39,784 nt of DNA from Lysobacteraceae bacterium 2PB (GCA_005502915.1 SCMT01000034.1:1-39784), one strand, 5' to 3'; shown: positions 24,363 to 33,684, numbered from the stretch's first letter. Notes: generated by a model not told the origin, from the letters alone. Numbers and translations are program-made.

Positions 24363-25552
24363 TGCCCGCATCGTTCAACATCTTCCTGACCGTGCTGCGC
24401 AAGGAGCTGCGCGACTTCGCGCGCGACCGCCGCACCTTCCTGATGGCCCTGCTGCTCGGTCCGCTGGTGTATCCGCTGCTGTTCCTCGGCCTGGGCAAGC
24501 TGGTCGAGACCCGGGTCAGCACGCAGCTGGAGAAGCCGCTGGAGATCCCGGTCATCGGCGCGGATCATGCCCCGAACCTGGTCGCCTTCCTCGCCACCCA
24601 GGACATCCGCGCCAAGGCGCCGCCGCAGGACCTGGTCGGTGCGATCCGCCGCCAGGACGAGGATGTCGCCCTGATCATCGCCCCGGACTTCGCCGAGGAC
24701 TGGCGCGCAGGCCGTCCGGCCAAGGTCGAAGTGGTGTCCGACAGCACCCGCCAGAACGCCGAAGTCGCCGTGCAGCGCGTGCGCGGCGCGCTGGCGGCCT
24801 ACGGACGCCAGGTCGGCGCGCTGCGCCTGGTCGCGCGCGGCGTGAACCCGTCGCTGTCGCAGGCGGTGAACGTCGCCCAGCGCGACGTGGCCACGCCCGA
24901 GGCGAAACAGGGCCGCTTCCTGTCGATGATGCTGCCCGTGCTGCTGCTGATGTTCGCCTTCATCGGCGGCGCCAACCTCACCATGGACGTCACCGCCGGC
25001 GAGCGCGAGCGGCAGTCGCTCGAACCGCTGCTGGCCACGCCGGTGTCGCGCGGCACCCTGGTCAGCGGCAAGATGATGGCCGCCGCGCTGATCGGCATCG
25101 TCGCGCTGGTGCTCACCCTGCTCTCGTTCAAGTTCAGCGCGGCCCTGTCGACCAGCGCCATGGCGCGCGCGCTCGACGTGTCCTACTTCGCGATCGGCAA
25201 GATGATGCTGGTGCTGGTGCCGCTGGTGCTGATCGGCACCGCCCTGCTCACCTTCATCGCCGCCGGCGCCAAGAGCATGAAGGAGGCGCAGAGCCACCTG
25301 GTGTGGATGATGTTCATGCCGATGCTGCCGGCGTACGCGCTGATGGCCTATCCGCTGAAGGACCAGGACCTGTGGCAGTACGCGGTGCCGTTCCTGTCGC
25401 AGAACCAGATGCTGGTGAAGGCCTCGCGCGGCGAGACCGCATCGCCCGAGCAGTGGGGCATCTACCTCGCCTGCGCCCTGGCCCTGGCCGCGGCGCTCTG
25501 GCTCGCCGCGATCTGGCGCTACCGCCAGGAGAAGCTGGCGATCTCGACCTGA
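24359..25552 (+). CDS. ABC-2 type permease, NatB-like
   Basis: Protein of 397 aa. The layout is that of NatB-type ABC-2 permeases: one membrane helix near residues 30-48, a large extracytoplasmic domain to about residue 180, then five or more helices (beginning SMMLPVLLLMFAFIGGANL) with the conserved DVTAGERERQSLEPLLATPV loop that couples to the ATPase. With the NatA-like protein it would form an exporter of sodium, drugs or peptides; the substrate is unknown. Two adjacent ATG codons are possible starts (24359, 24362); both overlap the natA-like stop. A strong bidirectional terminator follows. Confidence 0.85.
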
Positions 25553-25576
25553 TCGCGGGTTGCGATGCCGCAAAAG

Positions 25577-25604
25577 AAGAAGCCCGGCGCGAGCCGGGCT
25601 TCTT
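25577..25604. terminator. Bidirectional terminator between the ABC operon and the TonB-domain gene
   Basis: AAGAAGCCCGGC and GCCGGGCTTCTT form a perfect 12-pair stem around GCGA, with A-rich sequence to the left and T-rich sequence inside the right arm. It lies between two convergent stop codons and can serve both strands. Confidence 0.8.
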
Positions 25605-25627
25605 CGTGTCTGCGAAACGAATCGCGA

Positions 25628-26668
25628 TTACGGCTTGAACGCGATCGTCTGGCGGGTGGTGACCGGCGAGGCGATCGGCTGGTAGCGCCAGCGTTTCACC
25701 GCCGCGACGGCTTCGCGGTCGAACACGCGCGGCGGGTTGCCACGGACCACGCGGGCGCTGGTGACGGTGCCGTCGGTGCCGACGGTGAATTCCACCTGCA
25801 CTTCGCCCGAGATGCGGTCGCGGAAGGCTTCCGGCGGGTACTTCGGCGCGGACTGGCTGATCAGGCGCAGGTCGTTGGCGCTGGCGGTGGCCGGCGCGGC
25901 GGTCGGACGTGCAGCTTCGGCCTGGCGGCGCGCTTCGGCCTGGCGCGCGGCCTCGGCCTGGCGTGCGGCTTCGGCCTGGCGCGCGGCTTCGGCCTGGCGG
26001 TTCGCCTCGGCGTTGCGCGCGGCTTCGGCCTGCTGCTGCTGGAGGCGCTCGGCGGCGAGCTTCTGCTGCTCCTCCTGCTGCTTCTTGCGGTCTTCCTCCA
26101 GCTTGGCCAGGCGCTCCTTCTCGGCTTCGGCGTCGAGCTCCTGCTGCTGCTGGCGCTGGGCGAAGCTGGCCTGGGCGTCGGCGATCGACTGCTTCAGGCG
26201 CGGCAGGGCCGGGGCGTTCTTGTCGGTCTTCTCCATCAGCGCGTAGAGGCGCAGCGCTTCGCTGAAGTCGTCGCGGGCGATGCTCTGCTCGGTCGCGATC
26301 AGCGCATACGGCATCAGGTCGGTCAACGCGCTGGTCACCGCGGCGTCGTTCGGCTGCTTGTCGCGCAGGGCCAGGTAGAACTCCATCGCGTTGTTGCCGG
26401 CCGGGGCGTACATGCGCTGTTCGTTCTGCGCGGTGCGGGCGGCTTCGCGCAGCTGGTCCACGCTCATGGCCGCGACCTGGGCGGAGACCGCCTGGGCCGG
26501 CGGCTGCGCGGCGGGGGCCGCGGCGTCGGTCGGGGCGGTGGCGCCGGTGTCGGCGGGCTTGTCGCCGCCGCCGCAGGCCGAGATGGCCAGCACGAGGGCG
26601 GCCGCGAGCGCGGCATGACGGAACCCGTCGCGGATCGGAGAGATACGGATGTTGGAGGCTGGGGTCAT
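25628..26668 (-). CDS. Lipoprotein with coiled coil and C-terminal TonB domain
   Basis: Protein of 346 aa. An N-terminal hydrophobic stretch ends in ISAC (Cys32), a lipobox, so it is probably lipid-anchored instead of having the usual uncleaved TonB helix. Residues about 60-170 form helices. Next comes a long charged coiled coil rich in Gln, Glu and Ala with tandem RQAEAA units, where ordinary TonB has a Pro-rich spacer. The C-terminal 80 residues (SQSAPKYPPEAFRDRISGEV to the end) are a TonB C-terminal domain. Lipidation and the missing Pro-rich region make classical energy transduction to outer-membrane receptors uncertain. No exbB or exbD is nearby. An AGGAAA site precedes the ATG. Confidence 0.75.
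   Translation of the reverse strand: MTPASNIRISPIRDGFRHAALAAALVLAISACGGGDKPADTGATAPTDAAAPAAQPPAQAVSAQVAAMSVDQLREAARTAQNEQRMYAPAGNNAMEFYLALRDKQPNDAAVTSALTDLMPYALIATEQSIARDDFSEALRLYALMEKTDKNAPALPRLKQSIADAQASFAQRQQQQELDAEAEKERLAKLEEDRKKQQEEQQKLAAERLQQQQAEAARNAEANRQAEAARQAEAARQAEAARQAEARRQAEAARPTAAPATASANDLRLISQSAPKYPPEAFRDRISGEVQVEFTVGTDGTVTSARVVRGNPPRVFDREAVAAVKRWRYQPIASPVTTRQTIAFKP
25917..26035 (-). repeat. Imperfect 18-bp tandem repeat in the TonB-domain gene
   Basis: Seven or so copies of a unit close to GCTTCGGCCTGGCGCGCG (plus strand), encoding (R)QAEAA(R) hexapeptides. The number of copies is likely to vary between strains by slippage and would lengthen or shorten the coiled coil without shifting the frame. 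Confidence 0.7.
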
Positions 26669-26785
26669 GGTGGTTTCCTGCGGGCTGGGTTCTGGTGGGC
26701 AAGCACGAGCTGTGCCAGCTCACCGGGGGCGTGCGGAGTTCCTGCGCATTCCGTGCCGCCGACATCCCCGGGGCGGCATCGCGGG

Positions 26786-28135
26786 CTATTTGCCGATGCA
26801 GAACGTGGAGAAAATGTGACCCAGTAGATCGTCCGGCGCAACCCTGCCGGTGATCTCGCCCAGCTGGTCGTGGCCCAGTCGCAGCGACTCCGCCGCCAGC
26901 TCCAGGCGGTCGCCGTCCAGCAACTGCCGCGCAGCGACCAATTCCTGACGCGCGCGACGCAATGCGTCGACCTGCCGGGTCCGCGCGCTGAAGCTGCCGT
27001 CGACGCCCTCGGCCTCCAGGCCGGCCAGCGCGCGCAGCCGCGCGTGCAGCGCATCGAGCCCGGCGCCGGTGCGCGCCGAGACCCACACTTCGTCCTCCGC
27101 AGTCGACGCCGGCGCAGTCGCGAGGTCGGACTTGTTGAACACCCACAGCCGCTGCGGCACGTCGGCGATGGCGTCGGCCACCGCCGCGCGCCCGGCTTCG
27201 ACCTCGCGCCCGTCGAGCACCACGATGGCCAGGTCGGCGCGGTCCAGTTCGGCTTCGGCGCGGCGCATGCCTTCGCGTTCGATCGCGTCGCCGCCAGCGC
27301 GCAGGCCGGCGGTGTCGACCAACGTCAGCTCCACGCCGTCGACGCGCACGGTCTCGCGCAGCAGGTCGCGGGTGGTGCCGGCGATGTCGCTGACGATCGC
27401 GCGTTCGCTGCCGGCCAGCGCGTTGAGCAGCGAACTCTTGCCCGCGTTCGGCGGGCCGACGATGACCGCATGCAGCCCGTCGCGCAGCTTCCGGCCGCGT
27501 TCGGCCTCGACCAGCAGCGCGTCGAGGTCGTCCTGCGCGCGCGCCAGTCCGCTGCGCAGCGCGTCGCCGCCGAGGGTGTCCAGCGGTTCGTCGGCGAAAT
27601 CGATCGCGGCCTCGACGTGCACGCGCAGGCGCAGCAGCAGGTCGGCCAGCGCGTCGACCCGGCGCGAGAACACGCCGTCGAGCGAGCGTCGCGCCGCGCG
27701 CGCCGCGCGGGCGTCGCCGGCGGCGATCAGGTCGGCCACGGCCTCGGCCTGCACCAGGTCGAGCTTGCCGTTGAGGAAAGCGCGCTCGCTGAACTCGCCC
27801 GGCCGCGCGATCCGCGCGCCCAGCGCGAGGCAGCGCGACAGCACCTCGCGCAGCACGGCGGGGCTGCCATGGCCCTGCAGCTCCACCACGTCCTCGCCGG
27901 TGTAGCTGGCCGGCGCGGCGAAATACAGGGCGATGCCGTCGTCGATCGTGTCGCCGCCGGCATCGGCGAAGCGCGCGTAGTGCGCATGGCGCGGTGTCAG
28001 GCGCCGGCCGCAGATCGTCTCGGCGATCGCCTTCGCACGGGGGCCCGAGAGTCGGACCACGCCGATCCCACCGGCTCCGGCGGCGGTGGCGATGGCGGCG
28101 ATGGTGTCGGTTTGGGGCGTGATGGTGTCGATCAT
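26786..28135 (-). CDS. mnmE: tRNA modification GTPase MnmE (TrmE)
   Basis: Protein of 449 aa, normal length. It is the GTPase partner of MnmG in modifying U34 of tRNA. The N-terminal THF-binding domain begins [21 protein letters not shown]. The G domain carries the P-loop [29 protein letters not shown] and FNKSD. The C-terminus is FCIGK with the conserved Cys446. GACGAT six bases before the ATG could be the -10 of a leaderless transcript. In many gammaproteobacteria mnmE follows yidC; here zapE and an alpha/beta hydrolase gene lie upstream, so the usual rpmH-rnpA-yidC-mnmE order is broken. Confidence 0.96.
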   Translation of the reverse strand: MIDTITPQTDTIAAIATAAGAGGIGVVRLSGPRAKAIAETICGRRLTPRHAHYARFADAGGDTIDDGIALYFAAPASYTGEDVVELQGHGSPAVLREVLSRCLALGARIARPGEFSERAFLNGKLDLVQAEAVADLIAAGDARAARAARRSLDGVFSRRVDALADLLLRLRVHVEAAIDFADEPLDTLGGDALRSGLARAQDDLDALLVEAERGRKLRDGLHAVIVGPPNAGKSSLLNALAGSERAIVSDIAGTTRDLLRETVRVDGVELTLVDTAGLRAGGDAIEREGMRRAEAELDRADLAIVVLDGREVEAGRAAVADAIADVPQRLWVFNKSDLATAPASTAEDEVWVSARTGAGLDALHARLRALAGLEAEGVDGSFSARTRQVDALRRARQELVAARQLLDGDRLELAAESLRLGHDQLGEITGRVAPDDLLGHIFSTFCIGK

Positions 28136-28141
28136 GGCGCT

Positions 28142-28147
28142 ATCGTC
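28142..28147 (-). promoter_or_regulatory. -10-like GACGAT placed for a leaderless start of mnmE
   Basis: The hexamer keeps the two most conserved -10 bases (second A, last T) and ends six bases before the ATG, as at other leaderless candidates here. It is a weak match on its own. Confidence 0.3.
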
Positions 28148-28184
28148 GCAGAAAACGGCTGTTGAGCCCGTAGATGTCAGCGAC

Positions 28185-29276
28185 TCAGCCCCGATGCTCC
28201 AGCGCCAGGTATTCCGCGCTCTGCATCTCGATCAGGCGCGAGGCGGTGCGCTCGAAGGCGGCGGCGAGGCGTTCGCCGCGATACAGCGCGGTGGGTTCGG
28301 CGTCGGCGCTGCACACCAGGTTGACGTGGCGGTCGTACAGCTCGTCGATCAGGGTGATGAAGCGGCGCGCGGCGTCGTCGCGGGTGATGTCGAACGCGGG
28401 CACGCCGCCGAGCAGCACGGTGTGGAATTCGGTGGCGATCTCGATGTAGTCGGCGCTGCCGCGCGGGCCTTCGCAGACGGCGGCGAAATCGAACCAGGCC
28501 ATGCCCGGGCAGCGCGCGCGCACCGCAATGCGTCGGCCTTCGATGTCGATACCGGCGTCGCGGTGGCCGTCGTCGCCGCCCAGCTCGTGCCAGCGCGAGT
28601 CCAGCCAGGCGTCGCTGCCGGCGTCCAGCGGCGCGCGGTACACCGGCGAACGGGTCAGCGCGCGCAGGCGGTAGTCGCGCGGGCTGTCCAGGTACACCAC
28701 GGCGCAGTGCCGCTGCAGCAGCTCGATCGCCGGCAGGAAGCGCGCGCGCTGCAGGCCGTCCTTGTACAGGTCGGCCGGCGCGGCATTGGAGCTGGTCACC
28801 AGGATCACGCCTTCGACGAACATCCGGTCGAGCAGGCGTCCCAGCAGCATGGCGTCGCCGATGTCGCTGACGAAGAACTCGTCCAGCACGAGCACGCGCA
28901 GCTGCTTGCGCCACTCGCGGGCGATGACGGCCAGCGGGTCGCGTTCGCCGGCATGTGCGCGCAGGCGCTCGTGCACTTCGCGCATGAAGCGGTGGAAGTG
29001 CGTGCGTCGCTTCTCGCGGATCGGCAGGCCGTCGTAGAACAGGTCGATCAGGAAGGTCTTGCCGCGGCCGACGCCGCCCCACAGGTACAGGCCGTTCGGC
29101 GCGGGGTCGACGGGCTTGGCGAACAGCCGGGCGAGCAGGCCCGGCGTTTCCACCGGCGCGGCCAGGTGCGCGTGCAGGCGGTCGAGCTCGCGCAGGGCTG
29201 CGTGCTGCGCGGGATCGTCGTTCCAGTCGCCGCGCGCCACGCCCTCGGCGTAGCGCGCGGAAGGCGCCTGCATCAT
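28185..29276 (-). CDS. zapE: Cell division ATPase ZapE (AFG1 family)
   Basis: Protein of 363 aa. Walker A is [10 protein letters not shown] (67-76) and Walker [31 protein letters not shown] is the sensor region typical of AFG1/LACE1-type ATPases. In E. coli ZapE acts at the division site on FtsZ bundles, mainly under low oxygen; mitochondrial relatives affect protein turnover. Two adjacent ATG codons (29276 and 29273) are possible starts; the first overlaps the stop of the upstream hydrolase gene (ATGA), so the two are translationally coupled. Confidence 0.9.
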   Translation of the reverse strand: MMQAPSARYAEGVARGDWNDDPAQHAALRELDRLHAHLAAPVETPGLLARLFAKPVDPAPNGLYLWGGVGRGKTFLIDLFYDGLPIREKRRTHFHRFMREVHERLRAHAGERDPLAVIAREWRKQLRVLVLDEFFVSDIGDAMLLGRLLDRMFVEGVILVTSSNAAPADLYKDGLQRARFLPAIELLQRHCAVVYLDSPRDYRLRALTRSPVYRAPLDAGSDAWLDSRWHELGGDDGHRDAGIDIEGRRIAVRARCPGMAWFDFAAVCEGPRGSADYIEIATEFHTVLLGGVPAFDITRDDAARRFITLIDELYDRHVNLVCSADAEPTALYRGERLAAAFERTASRLIEMQSAEYLALEHRG

Positions 29277-29971
29277 GCCGCGTCGCCGCCTGGCAGGTAG
29301 CGCTGGACGCCGTGCTTGATCGCGCCGCGCAGGTCCATCAGCTTGCGATGGAAGAAGTGGCTGGTCTCGGGCATGCGCACCAGCTCGGCGCCTGCGCCGC
29401 GCTGCTTCGAGACCGCCTCGAACCAGTCGAAGACCGCCTGCGGGTCGACGACTTCGTCCTCGTCGCCCTGGATCACCAGCCACGGCATGGTCGGGGTTTC
29501 GATGGTCTCGAAGGCCCAGCGCCCGGCGGGCGGCGCGATCGACAGCAGCAGGCCGGGCTGCAGTTCGGCGGCGCCGCGCAGGCTGACATAGGCGCCGAAG
29601 CTGAAGCCGCCCAGCCACAGCGTGACGTCCGGACGTCCGGCGCGGAGCCAAGCTGTTCGAACCCAGGCCACCACGGCGCGCAGGTCGTCCAGCTCGCCCT
29701 CGCCATGGTCGAACGTGCCCTCGGACCCGCCCGTGCCGCGGAAGTTGAAGCGCACCGTGGTCGCGCCCAGTTCGCGCAGGGCGCGCGCGGCCATGGTCAC
29801 GACTTTGTTGTGCATCGTGCCGCCCTCGGTGGGCAGCGGGTGGCAGATCACCGCGACCAGCGGGCGCGGCGCGACCTCGGCCTCGGGCGGGTCGACCGCC
29901 ACCTCCAGCAGGCCGGCCGGGCCGGGCAGGGAGAGGGTGGCGGCGGTGTCGGGAAAGGCGGGGGTGCTCAT
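29273..29971 (-). CDS. Alpha/beta hydrolase (short, cytoplasmic)
   Basis: Protein of 232 aa. Visible features: ICHPLPTEGGTMHNKVV after the second strand, VRFNFRGTGGSEG, the nucleophile elbow GGFSFGAYV, an acidic residue in IQGDEDEVVDP and His in ETSHFFHRKL. This is the pattern of the small alpha/beta hydrolases often annotated as KynU-like or dienelactone-hydrolase-like proteins; substrate unknown. An in-frame ATG lies 12 bases upstream, but TATGAT seven bases before 29971 fits a leaderless start there. It is coupled to zapE through overlapping stop and start codons. Confidence 0.8.
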   Translation of the reverse strand: MSTPAFPDTAATLSLPGPAGLLEVAVDPPEAEVAPRPLVAVICHPLPTEGGTMHNKVVTMAARALRELGATTVRFNFRGTGGSEGTFDHGEGELDDLRAVVAWVRTAWLRAGRPDVTLWLGGFSFGAYVSLRGAAELQPGLLLSIAPPAGRWAFETIETPTMPWLVIQGDEDEVVDPQAVFDWFEAVSKQRGAGAELVRMPETSHFFHRKLMDLRGAIKHGVQRYLPGGDAA

Positions 29972-29978
29972 GGCGGGC

Positions 29979-29984
29979 ATCATA
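29979..29984 (-). promoter_or_regulatory. -10 element TATGAT, leaderless start of the hydrolase-zapE operon
   Basis: Five of six bases match TATAAT. It ends seven bases before the ATG at 29971. It would make the ATG at 29983 lie inside the promoter, which argues for the inner start. Confidence 0.5.
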
Positions 29985-30007
29985 ACGGGCCGGACGCGGT
30001 CGCCCGT

Positions 30008-31768
30008 TCAGGGCTTGCGCAGGCGGAACCCGAGCGCCAGCGGGTCGTGGTCGGAGCTGCGCCAGGGGCCGCGCTGCTCCGGGGCCTCCTGGTAGCCGCG
30101 ACTGTCGGGCTCGTCGGCATTGGTATGCCATTCCGCCGCGCCGACCAGGCGATCCGCCAGCGACGGGCTGAGCAGGGCGTGGTCGAGCCGGCCGGTCAGG
30201 TTGTCGTAGACATAGCTGTATGGCGGTTCGCCGCGATGCCCGCCTGAGGCCGCCACCTCGAAGGCGTCCCGCCAGCCGGCATCGACCAGCAGGCGGACCG
30301 GGTCTTCCATGCGGTAGGCGTTGAGATCGCCGACGATCAATCGAAGATCGCTGCCTGATCGCGTCGGATCGCTGCGCAGCCAGGCATCGAGCCGGCGCGC
30401 CGATTCGGTGCGCGCGGCATTCCAGCAGGCCTGGCCGTCCTTCTGGTCGGCATCGGCGCCGCTGGCGTCGCCGCAGCCCTTCGACTTGAAGTGGTTGGCG
30501 ACCACGGTGAACACCGGGCCGTCGCCCGCGCGGAAGCTTTGCGCCAGCGGCGGGCGGCTGCGGGTGCCGAACAGGTCGTCCTCCAGCGTCGCCGGTGCGC
30601 CGACCGGCGTGGCTCGCGAGGCGCGATGGATCAGGCCGACCCGGATCTGGTCGCTGCCCGGGCCCTGGCCGGCATCGATGTAACGCCAGTCGCCGCCGTC
30701 GCGGTTCAGCGCCGCCACCAGCTGGGCGATCGCCGAGTCCGGGCCGTAGCCGTCGTTCTCCACCTCCATCAGCGCGACCACGTCGGCATCGAGGCCGTGG
30801 ATGGTCGCGGTCAGGCGGCCGAGCTGGGCCGTCAGCTCGGCCGGCGTGCGCGCGCCGCGCGGGGTCGGGAAGCCGCCGCCGGCCCCGTCGCCGTTGAACA
30901 GGTTTTCCAGGTTCAGCGCGGCGATGCGCACGTCGCCGCCGACCTTCGGCGGCTTCGGGCGGTCGGCCGCGTCCACCTTCGGCGCGCGGGTCAGCTGCAG
31001 CCGATAGGCACCGCCCCACTGGTCGACCACGCCTTCCACGCGGGTCAACCGGCTGCCGGTGCGCGGCGGGTCCCCGGGCAGGTACCAGATCGAGGCCGGA
31101 CGATCCTGGTCGCTGCCGTCGTCCAGGCGCAGCAGGCGCCGGGCGTTGTCGGCGGCGAGCGCCTTCGCCTCGGGGCCGGGCGCGAAGGCCTCGGTCGGCG
31201 TGCGCAGGCGGCCTTCGCCGAAGTGCGCGAACAGCACTCCCTCGCGGGTCAGCCGATGGGTGCCGGCGACGGTCAGCGGGGCGGCGATCTCGACGCGCAT
31301 GCCTTCGTAGGGTTCCCAGTCGGCCGGCGGGGTCTTGAGGCGGACGGCCGGGCCGGTCTTCATCGCCTTCCTCCGTGCCTCGAACGGCAGGATCTGCGCC
31401 GACCGCAGCAGGGTGATCGTGCCGCGTCCGGCATCGGCCTCGGCGACGGTGCCGCTCAGCCGGAGCGGTGTGCCGACCGATGGCGTGCCGCCTGCCAGCC
31501 CTTCTGCTTCGACGAAGATCGCATCCGAGGTCGTCGGGTCGCCGTCACCGGCGTCCTGCAGGAAGACGCCGATGCGCTTGCCCGCATGCACGGCAGTCAC
31601 CACGCCTTCGATCACGACCGTCTCGCCCACGCACGGGCTGCGCTCGCCGTTGCCCTGGATCGCACCGATGGCGATGGGCGCCTGCTGCGCCAGCGCGGTG
31701 CCCGCCAGCAACAGGCAGGCAGAGGGGGCGAGAAGGGTGGGCATCAGGCGGAACATGATGCGGATCAT
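30008..31768 (-). CDS. Secreted endonuclease/exonuclease/phosphatase-family nuclease (ExeM/NucH-like)
   Basis: Protein of 586 aa with a signal peptide (core LLAPSACLLLAGTALA, cleavage near AQQAP). An N-terminal OB-like domain (IGAIQGNGERSPCVGETVVI) precedes the nuclease, as in extracellular nucleases of the ExeM type. The EEP domain starts at VRIAALNLENLFNGDG. It continues with VVALMEVENDGYG, VVANHFKSKGCG, LIVGDLNAYRMEDPV and closes with SSDHDPLALGF, which supplies the catalytic Asn, Glu, Asp and His residues and the Mg site. GGAG eight bases before the ATG at 31768 supports the start. It would degrade DNA outside the cell, for nutrient or phosphate supply or for biofilm dispersal. Confidence 0.88.
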   Translation of the reverse strand: MIRIMFRLMPTLLAPSACLLLAGTALAQQAPIAIGAIQGNGERSPCVGETVVIEGVVTAVHAGKRIGVFLQDAGDGDPTTSDAIFVEAEGLAGGTPSVGTPLRLSGTVAEADAGRGTITLLRSAQILPFEARRKAMKTGPAVRLKTPPADWEPYEGMRVEIAAPLTVAGTHRLTREGVLFAHFGEGRLRTPTEAFAPGPEAKALAADNARRLLRLDDGSDQDRPASIWYLPGDPPRTGSRLTRVEGVVDQWGGAYRLQLTRAPKVDAADRPKPPKVGGDVRIAALNLENLFNGDGAGGGFPTPRGARTPAELTAQLGRLTATIHGLDADVVALMEVENDGYGPDSAIAQLVAALNRDGGDWRYIDAGQGPGSDQIRVGLIHRASRATPVGAPATLEDDLFGTRSRPPLAQSFRAGDGPVFTVVANHFKSKGCGDASGADADQKDGQACWNAARTESARRLDAWLRSDPTRSGSDLRLIVGDLNAYRMEDPVRLLVDAGWRDAFEVAASGGHRGEPPYSYVYDNLTGRLDHALLSPSLADRLVGAAEWHTNADEPDSRGYQEAPEQRGPWRSSDHDPLALGFRLRKP

Positions 31769-31845
31769 GGCGGAATCTCCAGTCTCGAAACGGACAACGC
31801 CGCCCGGAGGCGGCGTTGCGGATGGTAGGCGAGGCGTGTGACGGA

Positions 31846-32364
31846 TCAGCCCGGCTGTTCCAGCATCCAGTCGACCGCCGCCTTGACCTGGTCGTCGGTC
31901 AGGGCCGCGTTGCCGCCCCTGGCGGGCATCACGCCGGCGCTGCCGGTGAAGCCTTCGATCGCGTGCTTGTAGAGCAGATCCTTGCCCTTGCTGGCGCGGG
32001 CACCGATGCCTGCGGCGCCGAGCATCGGCGCGCCGCCGGCGCCCGACTTGTGGCAGCCCGCGCAGGAGCCCTGGTTGAAGATCTCGGCGCCGTCGGTGCG
32101 GCCGCCGAAGGGCACGTTGGCCTTCAGGGCTTCCAGCGCCGCGATGTCGGCGGCGGCCTTGGCCGCTTCGCCGGTGGCGCCGGCATAGACGTCGCCGGCC
32201 GGGGCGATGCGGGCCTCGGTGCGCGCGACTTCGACCGGATTGGTCTGGCCGGGCAGTGCGTTGTGGAGGTAGGCCGCGAACAGGATCAGGCCCAGGGTCA
32301 GCGCCACGAGGAAGGCGATGACCAGCGAAAAGCGCTTCAGAAAGTCCAGATCGTAATTGCGCAC
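31846..32364 (-). CDS. Membrane-anchored class I cytochrome c (c5-like)
   Basis: Protein of 172 aa from a GTG start. One N-terminal membrane helix (about 12-33) would be followed by a periplasmic linker and a single haem-binding site CAGCH (Cys101, Cys104, His105), with Met146 in GVMPARGG as the likely second axial ligand. The layout matches cytochrome c5-family proteins that pass electrons to terminal oxidases. It is divergent from the Fnr-type regulator gene, which suggests oxygen control, although I see no FNR box (TTGAT-N4-ATCAA) in the 192 bases between them. Confidence 0.88.
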   Translation of the reverse strand: MRNYDLDFLKRFSLVIAFLVALTLGLILFAAYLHNALPGQTNPVEVARTEARIAPAGDVYAGATGEAAKAAADIAALEALKANVPFGGRTDGAEIFNQGSCAGCHKSGAGGAPMLGAAGIGARASKGKDLLYKHAIEGFTGSAGVMPARGGNAALTDDQVKAAVDWMLEQPG

Positions 32365-32544
32365 GACTCACCCGGAAAACGACTGTTGACGGAGCGGACC
32401 CGGTTTCCGGGCCGCAGAACCCGGGCAGTATAAGGGGTGTGGCGTCCCGGATTCGAGTCCGGGGTGCAGGGGCGGCCCCGGCCGGGACAAATCGCCATAC
32501 CCGGCGGGACGGTTCCGCGGCCCCGCCGCCGGACGACCGTGGCA

Positions 32545-32550
32545 CACTAT
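32545..32550 (+). promoter_or_regulatory. -10-like CACTAT, leaderless start of the Fnr-type gene
   Basis: Four of six bases match, including the conserved second A and last T. It ends six bases before the ATG at 32557, and no Shine-Dalgarno sequence is present. Confidence 0.4.
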
Positions 32551-32556
32551 CGGCCG

Positions 32557-33321
32557 ATGAGCGACTCCTCCGTACTCGACCTGATCAAGCTGCGCCGGGG
32601 CTGCACCTACTGCTCGGTCCGCCAGCTGTGCCTGCCCGGCGGCATCGGCGCCGAGGAGCTGCAGCGCCTCGACGACATCGTCCAGCGGCGCAAGCCCATC
32701 GCCCGCGGCGACCGGCTGTTCCGCATCGGCGACCCGCTGAGCGCGGTCTACGTCGCCCGCGACGGCGCGTTCAAGTCGGTCAGCATCAGCGAGGACGGCG
32801 AGGAGCAGGTCCTGGGTTTCCACCTGGCCGGCGAACTGATCGGCCTCGATGCCCTCGGCAGCGGCCACCACCGCTGCGAGGGCGTGGCCCTGACCGCCGC
32901 CACCGTCTGCGAAATTCCCTACGACGAGCTGTCGCGCGTGGCCGGGCAGATCCCCAGCCTGCAGCAGCAGCTGTTCCGCGTGATCGGCCAGAGCGTCGAC
33001 CGCGACCAGGACCACCTGGGCATCCTGGTGCGTCGCCAGGCCAACGAGCGCATCGCCCTGTTCCTGCACAGCCTCGGCGAGCGCTACCGCAACGTCGGCC
33101 AGTCCGACCGCCAGTTCCAGCTGCCGATGAGCCGCGAGGACATCGCCCGCTTCCTCGGCCTGGCCCTGGAAACGGTGAGCCGCGGCTTCACCCGCCTGCA
33201 GGACGACGGCGTCATCGCCGTCACCGGCCGCCGCGTCGAGATCGTCAACGCCGCCGAACTGCTGCGCCTGGCGCACGGCGCCGAATCGTCGGCGGGCGAC
33301 GGCAAGCAGAAGCGGGCATGA
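32557..33321 (+). CDS. fnr: Fnr/Anr-type oxygen-sensing transcription regulator
   Basis: Protein of 254 aa. It has the three N-terminal cysteines (Cys16, Cys19, Cys25 in CTYCSVRQLC) and the central Cys118 (VCEIP) that hold the oxygen-labile [4Fe-4S] cluster in E. coli Fnr. GFHLAGELIGLDALGSGHH follows the cyclic-nucleotide-binding fold. The DNA-reading helix has ETVSR, the Fnr specificity residues, so it should recognise TTGAT-N4-ATCAA sites. This is a true Fnr-type sensor and not the cAMP/c-di-GMP-type Clp of Xanthomonas. Next to it is a divergent cytochrome c gene. Downstream is an abrupt AT-rich insertion. Confidence 0.92.
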   Translation: MSDSSVLDLIKLRRGCTYCSVRQLCLPGGIGAEELQRLDDIVQRRKPIARGDRLFRIGDPLSAVYVARDGAFKSVSISEDGEEQVLGFHLAGELIGLDALGSGHHRCEGVALTAATVCEIPYDELSRVAGQIPSLQQQLFRVIGQSVDRDQDHLGILVRRQANERIALFLHSLGERYRNVGQSDRQFQLPMSREDIARFLGLALETVSRGFTRLQDDGVIAVTGRRVEIVNAAELLRLAHGAESSAGDGKQKRA

Positions 33322-33388
33322 GCTCTCTGTCGCAAGTTTAGCGAGAGTAAATGTCTTAAATAGATAGTGCTTAGCCAGGAGGTGAGAA

Positions 33389-33667
33389 ATGGAAAAGGCA
33401 AAAAAAAAGGGGGTTAGGTACTACAAATTGCGCTCTGGGGAGATAGTAGATCTCAACCCGCCGCCATTGATGCGCTTTTTTGCCTGTTTTTCTGCTAGCA
33501 AGTCATGGGAGCCGTCGTTTGATGGCACGGAGACCGTTGATTTAACCGAAGCTTATGTGTCCTTGGAAAGTCACGCTAATGCATCAGAAGAGGCGAGAAG
33601 GATCGTAGGTCGTGACGAACATGTTGAGCTTGGCGTTCCCAAGGGCTCAACAATTCTTCACGGTTAA
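33389..33667 (+). CDS. Unknown 92-aa protein in the AT-rich islet
   Basis: I do not recognise this protein. It starts with a Lys-rich segment (MEKAKKKGVRYYKLRSGEIV) and continues as a small soluble protein with alternating strand-like segments (ETVDLTEAYVSLESH) and an acidic helix region (ASEEARRIVGRDEHVEL). An AGGAGGTGA site three to eight bases before the ATG is one of the strongest in the window. It precedes the membrane-protein gene by 17 bases, so the two form an operon. Confidence 0.65.
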   Translation: MEKAKKKGVRYYKLRSGEIVDLNPPPLMRFFACFSASKSWEPSFDGTETVDLTEAYVSLESHANASEEARRIVGRDEHVELGVPKGSTILHG

Positions 33668-33684
33668 TTCTGCAGGGGGGGGAT

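Noticed and set aside
32446-32463. CCCGGA-TTCGAG-TCCGGG, resembling the T arm of a tRNA and a possible att site
   Set aside because: The loop and stem do not fit the seven-base T loop with a five-pair stem, and no acceptor, D or anticodon arm is found around it. It is only a small hairpin.
32365-32556. TTGACG (32386) and TATAAG (32429) as a promoter for the Fnr-type gene
   Set aside because: They are 37 bases apart, far beyond the 16-18 bases of a sigma-70 promoter. CACTAT next to the start codon is the better candidate.
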